From Bacillota bacterium (GTDB taxonomy: Bacteria > Bacillota > Clostridia > Oscillospirales > Oscillospiraceae): a stretch of 64,000 nucleotides of DNA. Positions 49,881 to 58,759 of the stretch are shown piece by piece. The position numbers and the translations under genes are program-made. The DNA lies in NCBI GenBank assembly GCA_023459875.1, contig JAEWRY010000024.1:207460-271459 (forward strand), in the 5' to 3' direction. How positions within the stretch are numbered: position 1 is the first letter of the stretch; each line of letters opens with the position of its first letter. The notes below the pieces were generated by a model. The model worked only from the letters and a program-made list of their open reading frames with translations. It was not told the origin of the DNA and made no database searches.

Positions 49881-50609
49881 ATGTCAGGACATTCCAAGTG
49901 GCATAACATACAGAAAACCAAAGGAGCGGCCGACGCCAAACGTTCTCAGGCCTTTACCAAAGTTGCCCGTGAGATGATTGTTGCGGTCAAATCTGGCGGC
50001 GGGGGCGATCCCAATAACAATTCCCGTCTTGCCGCCGTCATTGCCAAAGCAAAAGCGGTCAATATGCCCAACGACAACATCAAGCGCACTATCGATAAGG
50101 CGCTGGGCAGCGGCAACGCAGACACCTTTGAGAACGTTACCTACGAAGGGTACGGACCCTGCGGCATCGCCGTGATCGTGGACGCCCTCACCGACAACCG
50201 CAACCGGACGGCCCCTGAGATGCGCCACTACTTTGACAAGTACGGCAAAGGCCTGGGCGCCACAGGATGCGTTTCCTGGTCCTTTACCCGCAAGGGCGTA
50301 ATCGTCATTGAAAAGGAAGATTTGGACGAGGACACCGTGATGATGGACGCGCTGGAGGCGGGCGCCGCCGACTTTGAGTCAGAGGACGAGTGCTTCGACA
50401 TCTATACCGATCCCGACGAGTTTGGTACCGTCCTGACCGCGCTCGAAAAGAAGAGCTATGAATTTGCTTCTGCCCAGGTGGAAATGGTACCGTCGACCTT
50501 TGTGAAACTCACAAACGAAGAGGACATCAAGAACATGGAAAAGCTCATCGATCTGCTGGAGGAGAACGACGACGTTCAGAACGTCTGGCATAACTGGGAG
50601 CAGGAGTGA
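49881..50609 (+). CDS. yebC: YebC/PmpR-family protein
   Basis: 242 residues, standard. Begins SGHSKWHNIQKTKGAADAK and contains KAVNMPNDNIKRTIDKALG and YEGYGPCGIAVIVDALTDN. Members are annotated as transcription regulators; recent work links the family to relieving ribosome stalling at proline runs. GAGG upstream of the ATG. Single gene with its own promoter. Confidence 0.94.
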   Translation: MSGHSKWHNIQKTKGAADAKRSQAFTKVAREMIVAVKSGGGGDPNNNSRLAAVIAKAKAVNMPNDNIKRTIDKALGSGNADTFENVTYEGYGPCGIAVIVDALTDNRNRTAPEMRHYFDKYGKGLGATGCVSWSFTRKGVIVIEKEDLDEDTVMMDALEAGAADFESEDECFDIYTDPDEFGTVLTALEKKSYEFASAQVEMVPSTFVKLTNEEDIKNMEKLIDLLEENDDVQNVWHNWEQE

Positions 50610-50693
50610 GGCATCGCAGCGCTTTTGTGAAAAAATCGGAACAAACGAAAGGGCAAGATTCAAATTCCCCGTGGAATATATGCTGCAAAAAAG

Positions 50694-50725
50694 CCGGAAT
50701 ATTTGCATGATTTGCAATGTTCCGG
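50694..50725 (+). terminator. Probable yebC terminator
   Basis: CCGGAA and TTCCGG with an inner TTGCA/TGCAA stem, followed by TTATTTTGCG, 85 nt after yebC. Imperfect stem, so moderate confidence. Confidence 0.5.
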
Positions 50726-50824
50726 TTATTTTGCGAAAAAAACTGGGCGCGTTTTATGCCGAATTAACATGAATATAACACAAATTTGACAAAAAGCCGT
50801 GCATTATTTTATTCATTATTAGAC

Positions 50825-50853
50825 TTGCATAAAAACGGGCAAACTGTTTTAAT
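50825..50853 (+). promoter_or_regulatory. Promoter of pit
   Basis: TTGCAT (50825-50830), 17-nt spacer, TTTAAT (50848-50853). It leaves a leader of about 100 nt; the rest of the 350-nt gap (50610-50961) holds only the yebC terminator and AT-rich sequence. Confidence 0.5.
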
Positions 50854-50961
50854 TACTATGGATACCGCAAAACGGACGAAAAGTGATTCGCCGCTGTGCA
50901 GTGTCCGCAACTGAAAAGGAACAAAGACGGTCCGATCAGTAAATATTGCTTGAGGTGCTTG

Positions 50962-52014
50962 ATGAGTATCACGTTTGAACAGTTCCTGGTAAGCATCGTA
51001 CAAAACCCTCTTCTACTTATCACCGCACTGCTGACGTTAGGGGTTATTATGGTGAACGGCTGGACCGACGCGCCGAACGCCATCGCCACCTGCGTATCCA
51101 CCAGGGCTATCGCCCCGAAACCGGCAGTGCTTATGGCGGCCGTTTTCAATTTCTTCGGCGTCATTATTATGACGCTTATTTCCTCCAAGGTGGCCATGAC
51201 CATTTATAACATGGTCGACTTCGGCGGTAATACCCATGAGGCAAGCGTCGCGCTCTGCGCGGCTTTGATTGCCATAGTTACCTGGGCGACGGTGGCCTGG
51301 AAATTCGGGATTCCCACCAGCGAAAGCCACGCGCTTATCGCGGGCCTTTCCGGAGCGGCGATCGCGCTGCACGGTAATTTGGAGGGCATCAACGGCTCCG
51401 AATGGGTGAAGGTGCTCTACGGCCTGCTCCTGTCCACCTTCCTGGGCTTTGTCACCGGTTTTATCGCAACCAGAGTCACCGAAGCCATTTTCCATGGGTC
51501 CAACAGGAAAAAGACGATTCATTTTTTTAAAAACGCGCAGATTTTTGGCGGAGCTTCCATGGCCTTTATGCATGGCGCTCAGGATGGCCAGAAGTTCATG
51601 AGCGTTTTTCTTCTGGGCATTTTCCTGGTGAAGGGACAGGGCACCGTTACGAATTTCGTCATCCCCCTCTGGCTTATGGTGCTCTGCTCCGTGGTAATGG
51701 GCCTCGGAACCTCCATCGGCGGCTACCGTATTATCAAATCGGTTGGAATGAACATGGTCAAGCTTCAGCCTTATCAGGGTTTTGCCACCGATGTGGCGGC
51801 TACCTTCTGCCTGTTGCTCTCCTCCCTCACCGGGATTCCGGTGAGCACCACCCATACTAAAACCACCGCCATCATGGGCGTGGGAGCGGCGAAAAGGATC
51901 AAAGCGGTCAACTGGTCGGTCGTAAACGAAATGGTGCTGACCTGGGTGCTGACCTTTCCCGGCTGCGGCCTTCTCGGGTTTGTGATGGCCAAGGTCTTTA
52001 TGCTACTCTTTTAA
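50962..52014 (+). CDS. pit: PiT-family inorganic phosphate transporter
   Basis: 350 residues from the ATG at 50962 (GAGGTG 4-5 nt upstream). About ten membrane segments; the two inverted-repeat signatures are GWTDAPNAIATCVSTRAI and GIPVSTTHTKTTAIMGVGAA. PiT proteins carry metal-phosphate with H+ or Na+. The next gene encodes the DUF47 partner that nearly always goes with it. Slightly short for the family but complete. Confidence 0.93.
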   Translation: MSITFEQFLVSIVQNPLLLITALLTLGVIMVNGWTDAPNAIATCVSTRAIAPKPAVLMAAVFNFFGVIIMTLISSKVAMTIYNMVDFGGNTHEASVALCAALIAIVTWATVAWKFGIPTSESHALIAGLSGAAIALHGNLEGINGSEWVKVLYGLLLSTFLGFVTGFIATRVTEAIFHGSNRKKTIHFFKNAQIFGGASMAFMHGAQDGQKFMSVFLLGIFLVKGQGTVTNFVIPLWLMVLCSVVMGLGTSIGGYRIIKSVGMNMVKLQPYQGFATDVAATFCLLLSSLTGIPVSTTHTKTTAIMGVGAAKRIKAVNWSVVNEMVLTWVLTFPGCGLLGFVMAKVFMLLF

Positions 52015-52036
52015 AAGAAAGAACGGTGAATCCTGT

Positions 52037-52660
52037 ATGCAGAGAAGAAACAGCTTCGATTATTACGAGAGCTTCATTGACTGCGCCGACTGCGCCCTGC
52101 GGGCGGCCAACCACCTGAACGAAACCACTTTGAACTTCAATCCCTCCGACCTGGCTCGGAGAATGGATGAAATGCACGTAATCGAACACGACGCCGATAA
52201 TATCAATCACAGCACTCTGGACCGGCTGGCAAGAGAATTCCTTCCCCCGATTGAGCGGGAGGATATTGTCACGCTTACCCACGAGCTGGATAACGTGGTG
52301 GACGCCATCGACGACCTGATGCGCCGTATGTGCATGTACGACATTACGGTTTTGAAACCGGAGACAAAAGAATTTTCGGAGCTGCTGGTGCGCTGCTGTG
52401 AGTATCTCAAAACCCTCGCCACCGAATTCAAGAGCTTTAAGAAATCCGAAAAGATCAAAGAAGCTCTTGTTGAAATCAACTCCCTGGAGACCGAGGGAGA
52501 CAGCCTGCATTTTGCCGCGGTCTGCAAGCTGTTCAATTCCCGGGAAAACGCCCTGGACGTGATCATCTGGAAAGAAATCTTCGACGGATTTGAAGAATGC
52601 TACGACTCCTGCGAGCACGTGGCCGACGCCGTGGAAAGCGTTATCCTCAAGAACAGCTGA
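52037..52660 (+). CDS. DUF47 PhoU-like accessory protein of PiT
   Basis: 207 residues, all helical, with the DUF47 (YkaA-like) pattern: MDEMHVIEHDADNINHSTLDRL, FLPPIEREDIVTLTHELDNV and FEECYDSCEHVADAVES. It resembles PhoU and is thought to gate or regulate the PiT transporter. 22 nt after pit; ends at a strong terminator. Confidence 0.92.
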   Translation: MQRRNSFDYYESFIDCADCALRAANHLNETTLNFNPSDLARRMDEMHVIEHDADNINHSTLDRLAREFLPPIEREDIVTLTHELDNVVDAIDDLMRRMCMYDITVLKPETKEFSELLVRCCEYLKTLATEFKSFKKSEKIKEALVEINSLETEGDSLHFAAVCKLFNSRENALDVIIWKEIFDGFEECYDSCEHVADAVESVILKNS

Positions 52661-52671
52661 CTTCTTTCACA

Positions 52672-52716
52672 AACAAGATCCCCCGGCCGCAGAGCATGCG
52701 GCCGGGGGATCTTGTT
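52672..52716 (+). terminator. pit-DUF47 terminator
   Basis: A perfect 20-bp stem (start AACAAGATCCCCCGG, 5-nt loop GAGCA) 11 nt after the DUF47 stop and 29 nt before the convergent MATE gene stop; may serve both. Confidence 0.85.
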
Positions 52717-52745
52717 ATTAAGGTAAAAGCGCGATTGAGCGGCAA

Positions 52746-54149
52746 TCAGGCGATCTGTTCCTTACAAAACTCGTCCGGGAGAGCTTCCAGCGGTTTGATT
52801 TCCTCCCTATAGATCCTAAGCAGGAAATAGACGCACATGCAAACACCCGCGATTTCGGCAATGGGGAAGGCATACCAGATAAGCTCAAGGCGGCCGGTCA
52901 GCGAAAGAAGCCAGGCGGCCGGAAGCAGCACCACAAGTTGGCGCACGACTGAGATAAGGAGACTCTTGAGTCCGTGTCCAAGCGCCTGACACAAGGAGAT
53001 GACGATTATGCAGAAGCCGGGGAAAAGATAGCTCAGGCTTATGGTGCGAAGGGCGGGAACACCTATGGCCAGCATTTCCGGTGAGGGGTGGAATATTCCG
53101 ATGAGCTGCGGGGTAAAGACCTGAAAAATGAACATGCCGACGAGCAGAATCGACACCGCGTACAGAATGGACAGGCGCAGCGTCTTCATGATGCGGTCGG
53201 GTTTCCGGGCGCCGAAGTTATAGGAAATAATGGGCACCATGCCGTTGTTGAGGCCGAAAACAGGCATGAATATGAAGCTCTGGAGCTTGAAGTAGACGCC
53301 CAGCACGGCGGCGGCGGTGGAGGTGAAGGTGAAAAGAATCTTGTTGAGCCCGAAGGTCATGACCGAGGCGAGCGAGGACATGATGATGGAAGGCAGACCT
53401 ACCGAATAGATGCGTTTGATCGTGGGCAGGTGAGGCTTCATCCCGTCCAGCGACAGGGCGATCTCCTTGTTGTATCTGAAGTTAAAGAAGATACCCAGAA
53501 GGGCGCCGACCGCCTGCCCCAGCACCGTGGCGATGGCGGCGCCGGCAACGCCCATCCTTGGGCAGCCCAGAAGGCCGAAAATCATGATGGGATCGAAAAT
53601 AATATTGAACAAAGCGCCCGCAAGCTGCTGCACCATGCTGAAAAAGGTTTTACCCGTGGACTGTAGGAGCCTTGCGAAGGTGACCTGTCCGAAAAGGCCC
53701 ACGGAGTAGATCGTGCAGATGGATAGATAGGTTTTTCCGTACTCGATGATCTCAGCTACATCGGTCTGGGCGCGGAAATAGACGTCCATACCGAAGAAAC
53801 CGATCAGCACAAAAAACGCGCAGCTTAAAAGTCCGAGAAGAACGCCGTTGTTTGCAGCCTGGTTTACGCGGTCAAAATTCCGCTCTCCCAGGCTCCGGGA
53901 GAGCAGGGCGTTCATACCCACACCGGTGCCCACGGCCACCGAGATCATGAGGTTCTGCATGGGAAAGGCCAGGGAGACGGCGGTGAGGGCGTTTTCACTT
54001 ATGTAAGAGACAAACATGCTGTCCACCACGTTGTAGAGTGCCTGCACCAGCATGGAGATCATCATGGGGACGGAAACCGAGATGAGAAGCCTGTTGACGG
54101 GCATGGTGCCCATCTTGTTTTCCTCGCGGACCGGGGGACATTCAGGCAT
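52746..54149 (-). CDS. MATE-family efflux transporter
   Basis: 467 residues with twelve predicted membrane segments in two halves. MISMLVQALYNVVDSMFVSY near the N-terminus is the MATE signature. It would export cationic compounds using Na+ or H+; the substrate cannot be told. The start at 54149 has GGAGG 9 nt upstream and overlaps the preceding gene by 8 nt, so the two are coupled. Confidence 0.92.
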   Translation of the reverse strand: MPECPPVREENKMGTMPVNRLLISVSVPMMISMLVQALYNVVDSMFVSYISENALTAVSLAFPMQNLMISVAVGTGVGMNALLSRSLGERNFDRVNQAANNGVLLGLLSCAFFVLIGFFGMDVYFRAQTDVAEIIEYGKTYLSICTIYSVGLFGQVTFARLLQSTGKTFFSMVQQLAGALFNIIFDPIMIFGLLGCPRMGVAGAAIATVLGQAVGALLGIFFNFRYNKEIALSLDGMKPHLPTIKRIYSVGLPSIIMSSLASVMTFGLNKILFTFTSTAAAVLGVYFKLQSFIFMPVFGLNNGMVPIISYNFGARKPDRIMKTLRLSILYAVSILLVGMFIFQVFTPQLIGIFHPSPEMLAIGVPALRTISLSYLFPGFCIIVISLCQALGHGLKSLLISVVRQLVVLLPAAWLLSLTGRLELIWYAFPIAEIAGVCMCVYFLLRIYREEIKPLEALPDEFCKEQIA

Positions 54150-54744
54150 GGGGGTATACCTCCAAAAAATTTAATGCGAGCTCGGTGAGCAGGGAGACGG
54201 AAGCGTCGAGCCCGATGCCGCTGTCTAAGGAAATGTGGTAATTATGAGGATCAGTCCATTGCTGGTTGGTGAGGTACTTGTAATAACTCGACCGTTCCTT
54301 ATCTTTTTTGAGTATGGCATTTTCAAGATTGGGCGTTTTGTCTCCGTATACTTCGCAGGCGCGCCTCGTGCGCTGGGCTATGGGGGCGTGGATAAAGACA
54401 TTGAAGCAGTCCGTCCGTTTGCGAAGAACGTAATTCGCGAACCGCCCCATAATAACGCAGGGACCCTCTTCGGCAAGCTCGCGGATGACCTGGCACTGGG
54501 CCAGTATTTCCTGGTCGGATTCGGGGAGAAACTGTAGATTGGAATACAGGTTGTAGACCAAGCTGAGATTTTGCTTCTGCTCCATTTTGCGGAAAAAGTT
54601 CTTCACATAACCGTTTTCATGAGCTGCCAGGCCGATGAGCTCTTTGTCATAAAAGGGAAGCTCCAGATTCTGCGCGAGCCTTTGTCCGATCATCCGCCCG
54701 CCGGAGCCGTATTCTCGGGCGATGGTAATGACTGGATACGCCAT
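54142..54744 (-). CDS. Cytidylate kinase-like protein
   Basis: 200 residues. The P-loop ITIAREYGSGGRMIGQRLA and the RKRTDCFNVFIHAP segment match the cytidylate-kinase-like family (AAA-type NMP kinase fold), which differs from true Cmk. Substrate unknown. AAGGAGG lies 6 nt upstream of the ATG. Same operon as the MATE gene; such pairs are frequent in clostridia, which hints at a regulatory link, not proven. Confidence 0.88.
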   Translation of the reverse strand: MAYPVITIAREYGSGGRMIGQRLAQNLELPFYDKELIGLAAHENGYVKNFFRKMEQKQNLSLVYNLYSNLQFLPESDQEILAQCQVIRELAEEGPCVIMGRFANYVLRKRTDCFNVFIHAPIAQRTRRACEVYGDKTPNLENAILKKDKERSSYYKYLTNQQWTDPHNYHISLDSGIGLDASVSLLTELALNFLEVYPHA

Positions 54745-54767
54745 GATAATCCTCCTTTTATAGATAT

Positions 54768-54795
54768 GAGGCTGCGGTTTTTACACCGCAGCCTC
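54768..54795 (-). terminator. Hairpin at the 3' side of rnpB
   Basis: GAGGCTGCGGT and ACCGCAGCCTC, 11-bp stem over 6 nt, just past the 3' end of rnpB on the minus strand. Only a weak T-run follows, so read-through into the kinase-MATE genes is likely. Confidence 0.65.
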
Positions 54796-54805
54796 AAAGT
54801 TGACA

Positions 54806-55168
54806 AAAGCACAAGTAAGCCTGTAAGCCGGGTTCTGTCATTTAAGACAGCCATCTATCTAGGCGCATCGTTGCCGATACGCTCCAGCCACCTCCTGAGA
54901 ACGGCCGGGCCGACCAATGTTCTCCCACGGTGTTGCTCCGGATAGAGTTTACAGCGATGAACAGTTCCCAGTCATCGGGCGGGCTCTTACCTCCGCCTTT
55001 CCATCCTTACTGCCTGCCGGTAAACGGCAAGCAGCGGTATATCTCTGTTGCACTTTTCCTGAAGTCGCCTTCGGCGGGCGTTACCCGTTATCCTTGCCCT
55101 GCGGAGCCCGGACTTTCCTCACAGACGGCCTTTCGGCCTGCCTGCGTGGCTGTCCAACTTGCTTGCGT
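54806..55168 (-). ncRNA. rnpB: RNase P RNA
   Basis: On the minus strand the RNA has the conserved P4-region start (GAGGAAAGTCCGGGCTCC) and the 3' ACAGAACCCGGCTTAC end that pairs with it, along with the internal ACAGTAAGG-like and GGTAAGAGCCC-like segments. It is the catalytic RNA of tRNA 5' maturation. Ends are estimated: the 5' from the promoter at 55174-55202, the 3' from the terminal stem, each to about 10 nt. Whether it is type A or B was not folded. Confidence 0.93.
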
Positions 55169-55173
55169 TCTAC

Positions 55174-55202
55174 AGTTTATACCCTTTTCTTTCGCTTGTC
55201 AA
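55174..55202 (-). promoter_or_regulatory. rnpB promoter
   Basis: Minus strand: perfect TTGACA (55197-55202), 17-nt spacer, TAAACT (55174-55179). Its -35 overlaps that of the divergent murD promoter. Confidence 0.7.
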
Positions 55203-55224
55203 CTGCATAGAACAGGTGTATAAT
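55196..55224 (+). promoter_or_regulatory. murD promoter
   Basis: TTGTCA (55196-55201), 17-nt spacer, perfect TATAAT (55219-55224), 44 nt before the murD ATG. Confidence 0.7.
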
Positions 55225-55267
55225 ATTTTAGTTTGATTGGTTAATACTGAGAAAAGGAGGTGGGGCC

Positions 55268-56641
55268 ATGCTTTCGGCCATACAGAATTATCTGTCGGAG
55301 CTGAAGGGAAAACGGGCTGCCGTCCTCGGCATCGGAGTTTCCAACACGCCCCTTGTCAAAATGCTGCTTCGCGCGGGCGTCTCGGTTACCGCCAGAGATA
55401 AGCAGCAGCCGGAGGAGTTCGGCGGACTCGCCGAAGAGCTGGAGAGCCTGGGAGCCACTGTTATTTTGGGCGATGGGTACCTCGACAATTTGGATGAGGA
55501 CGTAATATTCCGCACACCCGGGATGCGGCCCGACGTAAGTGCCCTGCTGGAGGCTTCAAAGCACGGGAGCGTAATCACCTCCGAGATGGAGGTGTTCTTT
55601 GAAGTCTGCCCCTGTAAAATCATCGCCGTCACCGGCAGCGACGGAAAGACCACCACCACCACCATCATCGCCGAGCTTTTGAAGGCCGCGGGATATAACA
55701 CCTTTGTGGGCGGCAACATCGGCCGGCCTCTGCTGCCCGAGGTATCAGGGATGGAGCCGGGGGACTGGGCCGTGCTGGAGCTGTCGTCTTTCCAGCTCAT
55801 GACCATGAATAAAAGTCCGCATATTGCGGTCGTCACCAACCTCGCGCCCAACCACCTGGATATTCACAAGTCCATGGGCGAGTATATCTCTGCAAAGGAA
55901 AACATCTTTACACATCAGACGCCCCAAGATAAAGTTGTTTTTAATTACGACAACCAAATCACAAGGGGCTTTGCGGCCCACGCCAACGGCGAAGTGACCT
56001 TCTTTAGCAGAAAAACCGAGCTTTCCGAGGGAATCTGCGTTAAAAACGGCGCTGTTTACGTAGGAGACCGGGGGGTTCTGCCTCTCTCCGGCATTCTTCT
56101 GCCGGGGGACCACAACGTGGAAAATTACATGGCGGCCATCGGAGTGGTAAACGGACTGGTGCCGGATGAGACCATCCGGGAGTTTGCTGCCCGTTTCGGA
56201 GGGGTGGAGCACCGCATTGAGCTTGTGCGCACCCTCGACGGGGTGCGGTATTATAACGATTCCATCGCCTCCAGCCCCTCACGCACCACCGCGGGGCTGC
56301 GTTCCTTTCATCAGAAGGTAATTCTCATCGCGGGCGGCTACGATAAGCACATCCCTTTCGACAGTCTTGGCCCCGAGATCACCGCACACGTGAAGGAGCT
56401 GATCCTCACCGGACCCACGGCGCCGAAAATCCGCGCCGCCGTGGAGAAGGCCCCGGATTATGCGATGGGAGCACCCGGCATCATCGAGTTTGAGGATTTC
56501 CGCGAGGCGGTCATGGCCGCCCATCAGATCGCCGAGCCGGGGGACGTGGTGATGCTCTCTCCCGCCTGCGCCTCCTTCGATAAATTCAAGAACTTCGCCC
56601 AACGGGGAGAAGCCTTCAAAAAGATCATTTACGAGCTGTAA
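55268..56641 (+). CDS. murD: UDP-N-acetylmuramoylalanine-D-glutamate ligase
   Basis: 457 residues. N-terminal Rossmann-like domain (AVLGIGVSNTPLVKMLL), ATP loop VTGSDGKTTTTTIIAEL, and the later NLAPNHLDIHKSMGEY and HRIELVRTLDGVRYYNDSIA. MurD adds D-Glu to UDP-MurNAc-L-Ala in the cytoplasm. AAGGAGGTGG precedes the ATG. Stands alone, not in a dcw cluster. Confidence 0.96.
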   Translation: MLSAIQNYLSELKGKRAAVLGIGVSNTPLVKMLLRAGVSVTARDKQQPEEFGGLAEELESLGATVILGDGYLDNLDEDVIFRTPGMRPDVSALLEASKHGSVITSEMEVFFEVCPCKIIAVTGSDGKTTTTTIIAELLKAAGYNTFVGGNIGRPLLPEVSGMEPGDWAVLELSSFQLMTMNKSPHIAVVTNLAPNHLDIHKSMGEYISAKENIFTHQTPQDKVVFNYDNQITRGFAAHANGEVTFFSRKTELSEGICVKNGAVYVGDRGVLPLSGILLPGDHNVENYMAAIGVVNGLVPDETIREFAARFGGVEHRIELVRTLDGVRYYNDSIASSPSRTTAGLRSFHQKVILIAGGYDKHIPFDSLGPEITAHVKELILTGPTAPKIRAAVEKAPDYAMGAPGIIEFEDFREAVMAAHQIAEPGDVVMLSPACASFDKFKNFAQRGEAFKKIIYEL

Positions 56642-56681
56642 GCTTTGATGCGAAGTCTTAACTCATGGAGGAGTGAGAAAT

Positions 56682-57728
56682 TTGGATATAAGAGAAGCCC
56701 TCTTCGACTTGTGTGGCCTGGCGGGCCCGTCGGGGTTTGAAGGGGCGGTGGCGAAGAAGGCGGCGGAACTGCTCTCGCCGCTGATGGACGAAGCCTATAT
56801 CGACCGGTTCGGCAACGCGGTGGGAGTGCGCCGCTCGAAAACGCCCGGCGCGAAGAAAATACTGTGGGACGCTCACCTGGACGAAATCGGCCTCATGGTA
56901 ACGGGCGTTGAGGACGGATATCTGCGCTTTCGCACCGTGGGCGGCGTGGACCCCAGAATGCTGCCCGACCGGGAGCTCACTGTGCTGTGCTTACCGCCTC
57001 TGCTGGGCATCGTCACCTGCCTGCCGCCCCATCTGCAGTCCTCCCAGGATCAGGACAAATCGGTGCCCATGAGCGACCTGTATGTGGACGTAGGCATGAG
57101 TCAGGAGCAGGCGGAAAAAACTGTTCCAATCGGCACGCCCATGGTCTTCCGGGGCGGCAGCTTCGCTCTGGGAAGCGATCAGGTGTGCTCCAAGGCGCTG
57201 GACGACCGAGCCTGCTTCGTCACCCTGCTGCGCGCCGCCGAGCTGCTGCGCGGCAAGGAACTGGATGTGGACCTCTTCGTGGTGGGCAGCACCAGGGAGG
57301 AGGTCTCGGGCGCGGGAGCAAAGACAGCGTCCTTCTCTCTGACGCCCGACTGCTGCGTGGCGGTGGACGTAACCCACGGCAAAACACCCGACGTCCAGAA
57401 TCCCAAGGACCGGAGCCTGGAGCTTTTTGAAGGGCCGGCCATCGGTGTGGGTCCCAACATGACCCGCTGGATGACCGAACGCATGAAAGAGAAAGCCAAA
57501 GAGGAAAATATCCCCTACCAGCTGGAGGTTATGGAGGGAAACACAGGCACGAACGGCTGGGGAATGCAGATCGCCCGGGAGGGGATTGCCACATCGGTGC
57601 TCTCCCTGCCGCTTAAATATATGCACACCCCCATTGAGGTTGTGGCAGTGGAGGATATGGAGAACGTAGCTCGCCTGCTCGCGGCGTTCACCGAGAAGTT
57701 GGGGAAAGAGGGGGCCTTCGGAGTATGA
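56682..57728 (+). CDS. M42-family metallopeptidase 1
   Basis: 348 residues. Start is taken as TTG 56682 because GGAGGAG (56667-56673) is 8 nt away; a GTG at 56673 overlaps that site. Metal ligands: DAHLDEIGLM, DDRACF, STREEVSGAG, AVDVTHGKTPD and KYMHTPIE. M42 enzymes are cytoplasmic, tetrahedral dodecamer aminopeptidases or glutamyl/endoglucanase-like (CelM/FrvX) proteins. First of three tandem paralogues; overlaps the second by 4 nt. Confidence 0.9.
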   Translation: MDIREALFDLCGLAGPSGFEGAVAKKAAELLSPLMDEAYIDRFGNAVGVRRSKTPGAKKILWDAHLDEIGLMVTGVEDGYLRFRTVGGVDPRMLPDRELTVLCLPPLLGIVTCLPPHLQSSQDQDKSVPMSDLYVDVGMSQEQAEKTVPIGTPMVFRGGSFALGSDQVCSKALDDRACFVTLLRAAELLRGKELDVDLFVVGSTREEVSGAGAKTASFSLTPDCCVAVDVTHGKTPDVQNPKDRSLELFEGPAIGVGPNMTRWMTERMKEKAKEENIPYQLEVMEGNTGTNGWGMQIAREGIATSVLSLPLKYMHTPIEVVAVEDMENVARLLAAFTEKLGKEGAFGV

Positions 57729-58759
57729 TTCTCGATACGGTCAAGACTCTGTGCGCTCTGAACGGTGTTTCCAGCTTTGAGGACGCGGTGCGCGATTTTC
57801 TCATGGAGCAGGCGAAGCCCTATGCCGACGCTGTGCACACGGACGCCATGGGGAATCTCATTCTCTTTAAAAAAGGGAAAAAAGCCGCCGGAAACAAGCT
57901 GATGATCTGCGCCCATATGGACGAGGTGGGCCTCATCATGAGGCGCATCACCGACGACGGCTTTCTGAAATTCGCCTGCGTGGGCGGGATCGACCGGCGG
58001 GTGCTCATCGGCAAGCGAGTGCTCATCGGCAAAAACGGCGTTCCCGGCGTCATCGGCCTCAAGGCCTACCATCTGGTGAGCGAGGAAGAGGAGAAAAAGG
58101 TCCCCAGACTTGAGGAATTTTATATCGATGTGGGAGCCAGGGACAAGAGCGCCGCCGAAAAGCTTACCTTCGTGGGCGACTGGGCCGTATTCGCGGGGGA
58201 CTGCGTTGAATTCGGCCAGGGGCTTCTCAAGGCCAAGGCCATCGACGACCGGATCGGCTGCGCTGTGATGCTGGAGCTGATCAAAGAAGAACTGCCCATG
58301 GACTGCACCTTCGCTTTCACGGTGCAGGAGGAAGTAGGCACCCGTGGAGCATTCGGAGCGGCCTTTACGGTGACGCCGAAAATCGCCCTGGTACTGGAAG
58401 GGACCACCGCGGCGGATAACCCGTCGGTGGATGAACACAAACAGGTTTGCTCGCCGGGAAAAGGGCCGGTGATCCCCTTCATGGACGGCGGCAGCGTCTA
58501 CGACAGAGCCCTCTTTGAGCTCTTGAGGGACCTCGCCGGGCGCAATGAGATTCCCTGGCAGACCAAGCATTATATTTCGGGCGGCACCGACGCCTCCGCC
58601 ATCCAGCGGACGAAGGAAGGAGTGCGTGTGGCCGCGGTATCCGCCGCCGTGCGGTATCTCCACGCGCCGTCCTGCGTTGCCTCGGTCCAGGACTTTGAAC
58701 ACATTTATAAGCTGGCGAAGGCGTTTATCAGCGCCGTTGCCGAAGGGGAGGACGCGTAA
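57725..58759 (+). CDS. M42-family metallopeptidase 2
   Basis: 344 residues. Ligands: CAHMDEVGLIM, IDDRIGCAV, VQEEVGTRGA, VLEGTTAAD and the late YLHAPSCVAS. The acidic ligand in the third position is Glu rather than Asp, a permitted variation. TGTDASAIQ-like part (SGGTDASAIQR) present. ATG overlaps the end of the first paralogue and its last base starts the third. Confidence 0.9.
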   Translation: MILDTVKTLCALNGVSSFEDAVRDFLMEQAKPYADAVHTDAMGNLILFKKGKKAAGNKLMICAHMDEVGLIMRRITDDGFLKFACVGGIDRRVLIGKRVLIGKNGVPGVIGLKAYHLVSEEEEKKVPRLEEFYIDVGARDKSAAEKLTFVGDWAVFAGDCVEFGQGLLKAKAIDDRIGCAVMLELIKEELPMDCTFAFTVQEEVGTRGAFGAAFTVTPKIALVLEGTTAADNPSVDEHKQVCSPGKGPVIPFMDGGSVYDRALFELLRDLAGRNEIPWQTKHYISGGTDASAIQRTKEGVRVAAVSAAVRYLHAPSCVASVQDFEHIYKLAKAFISAVAEGEDA

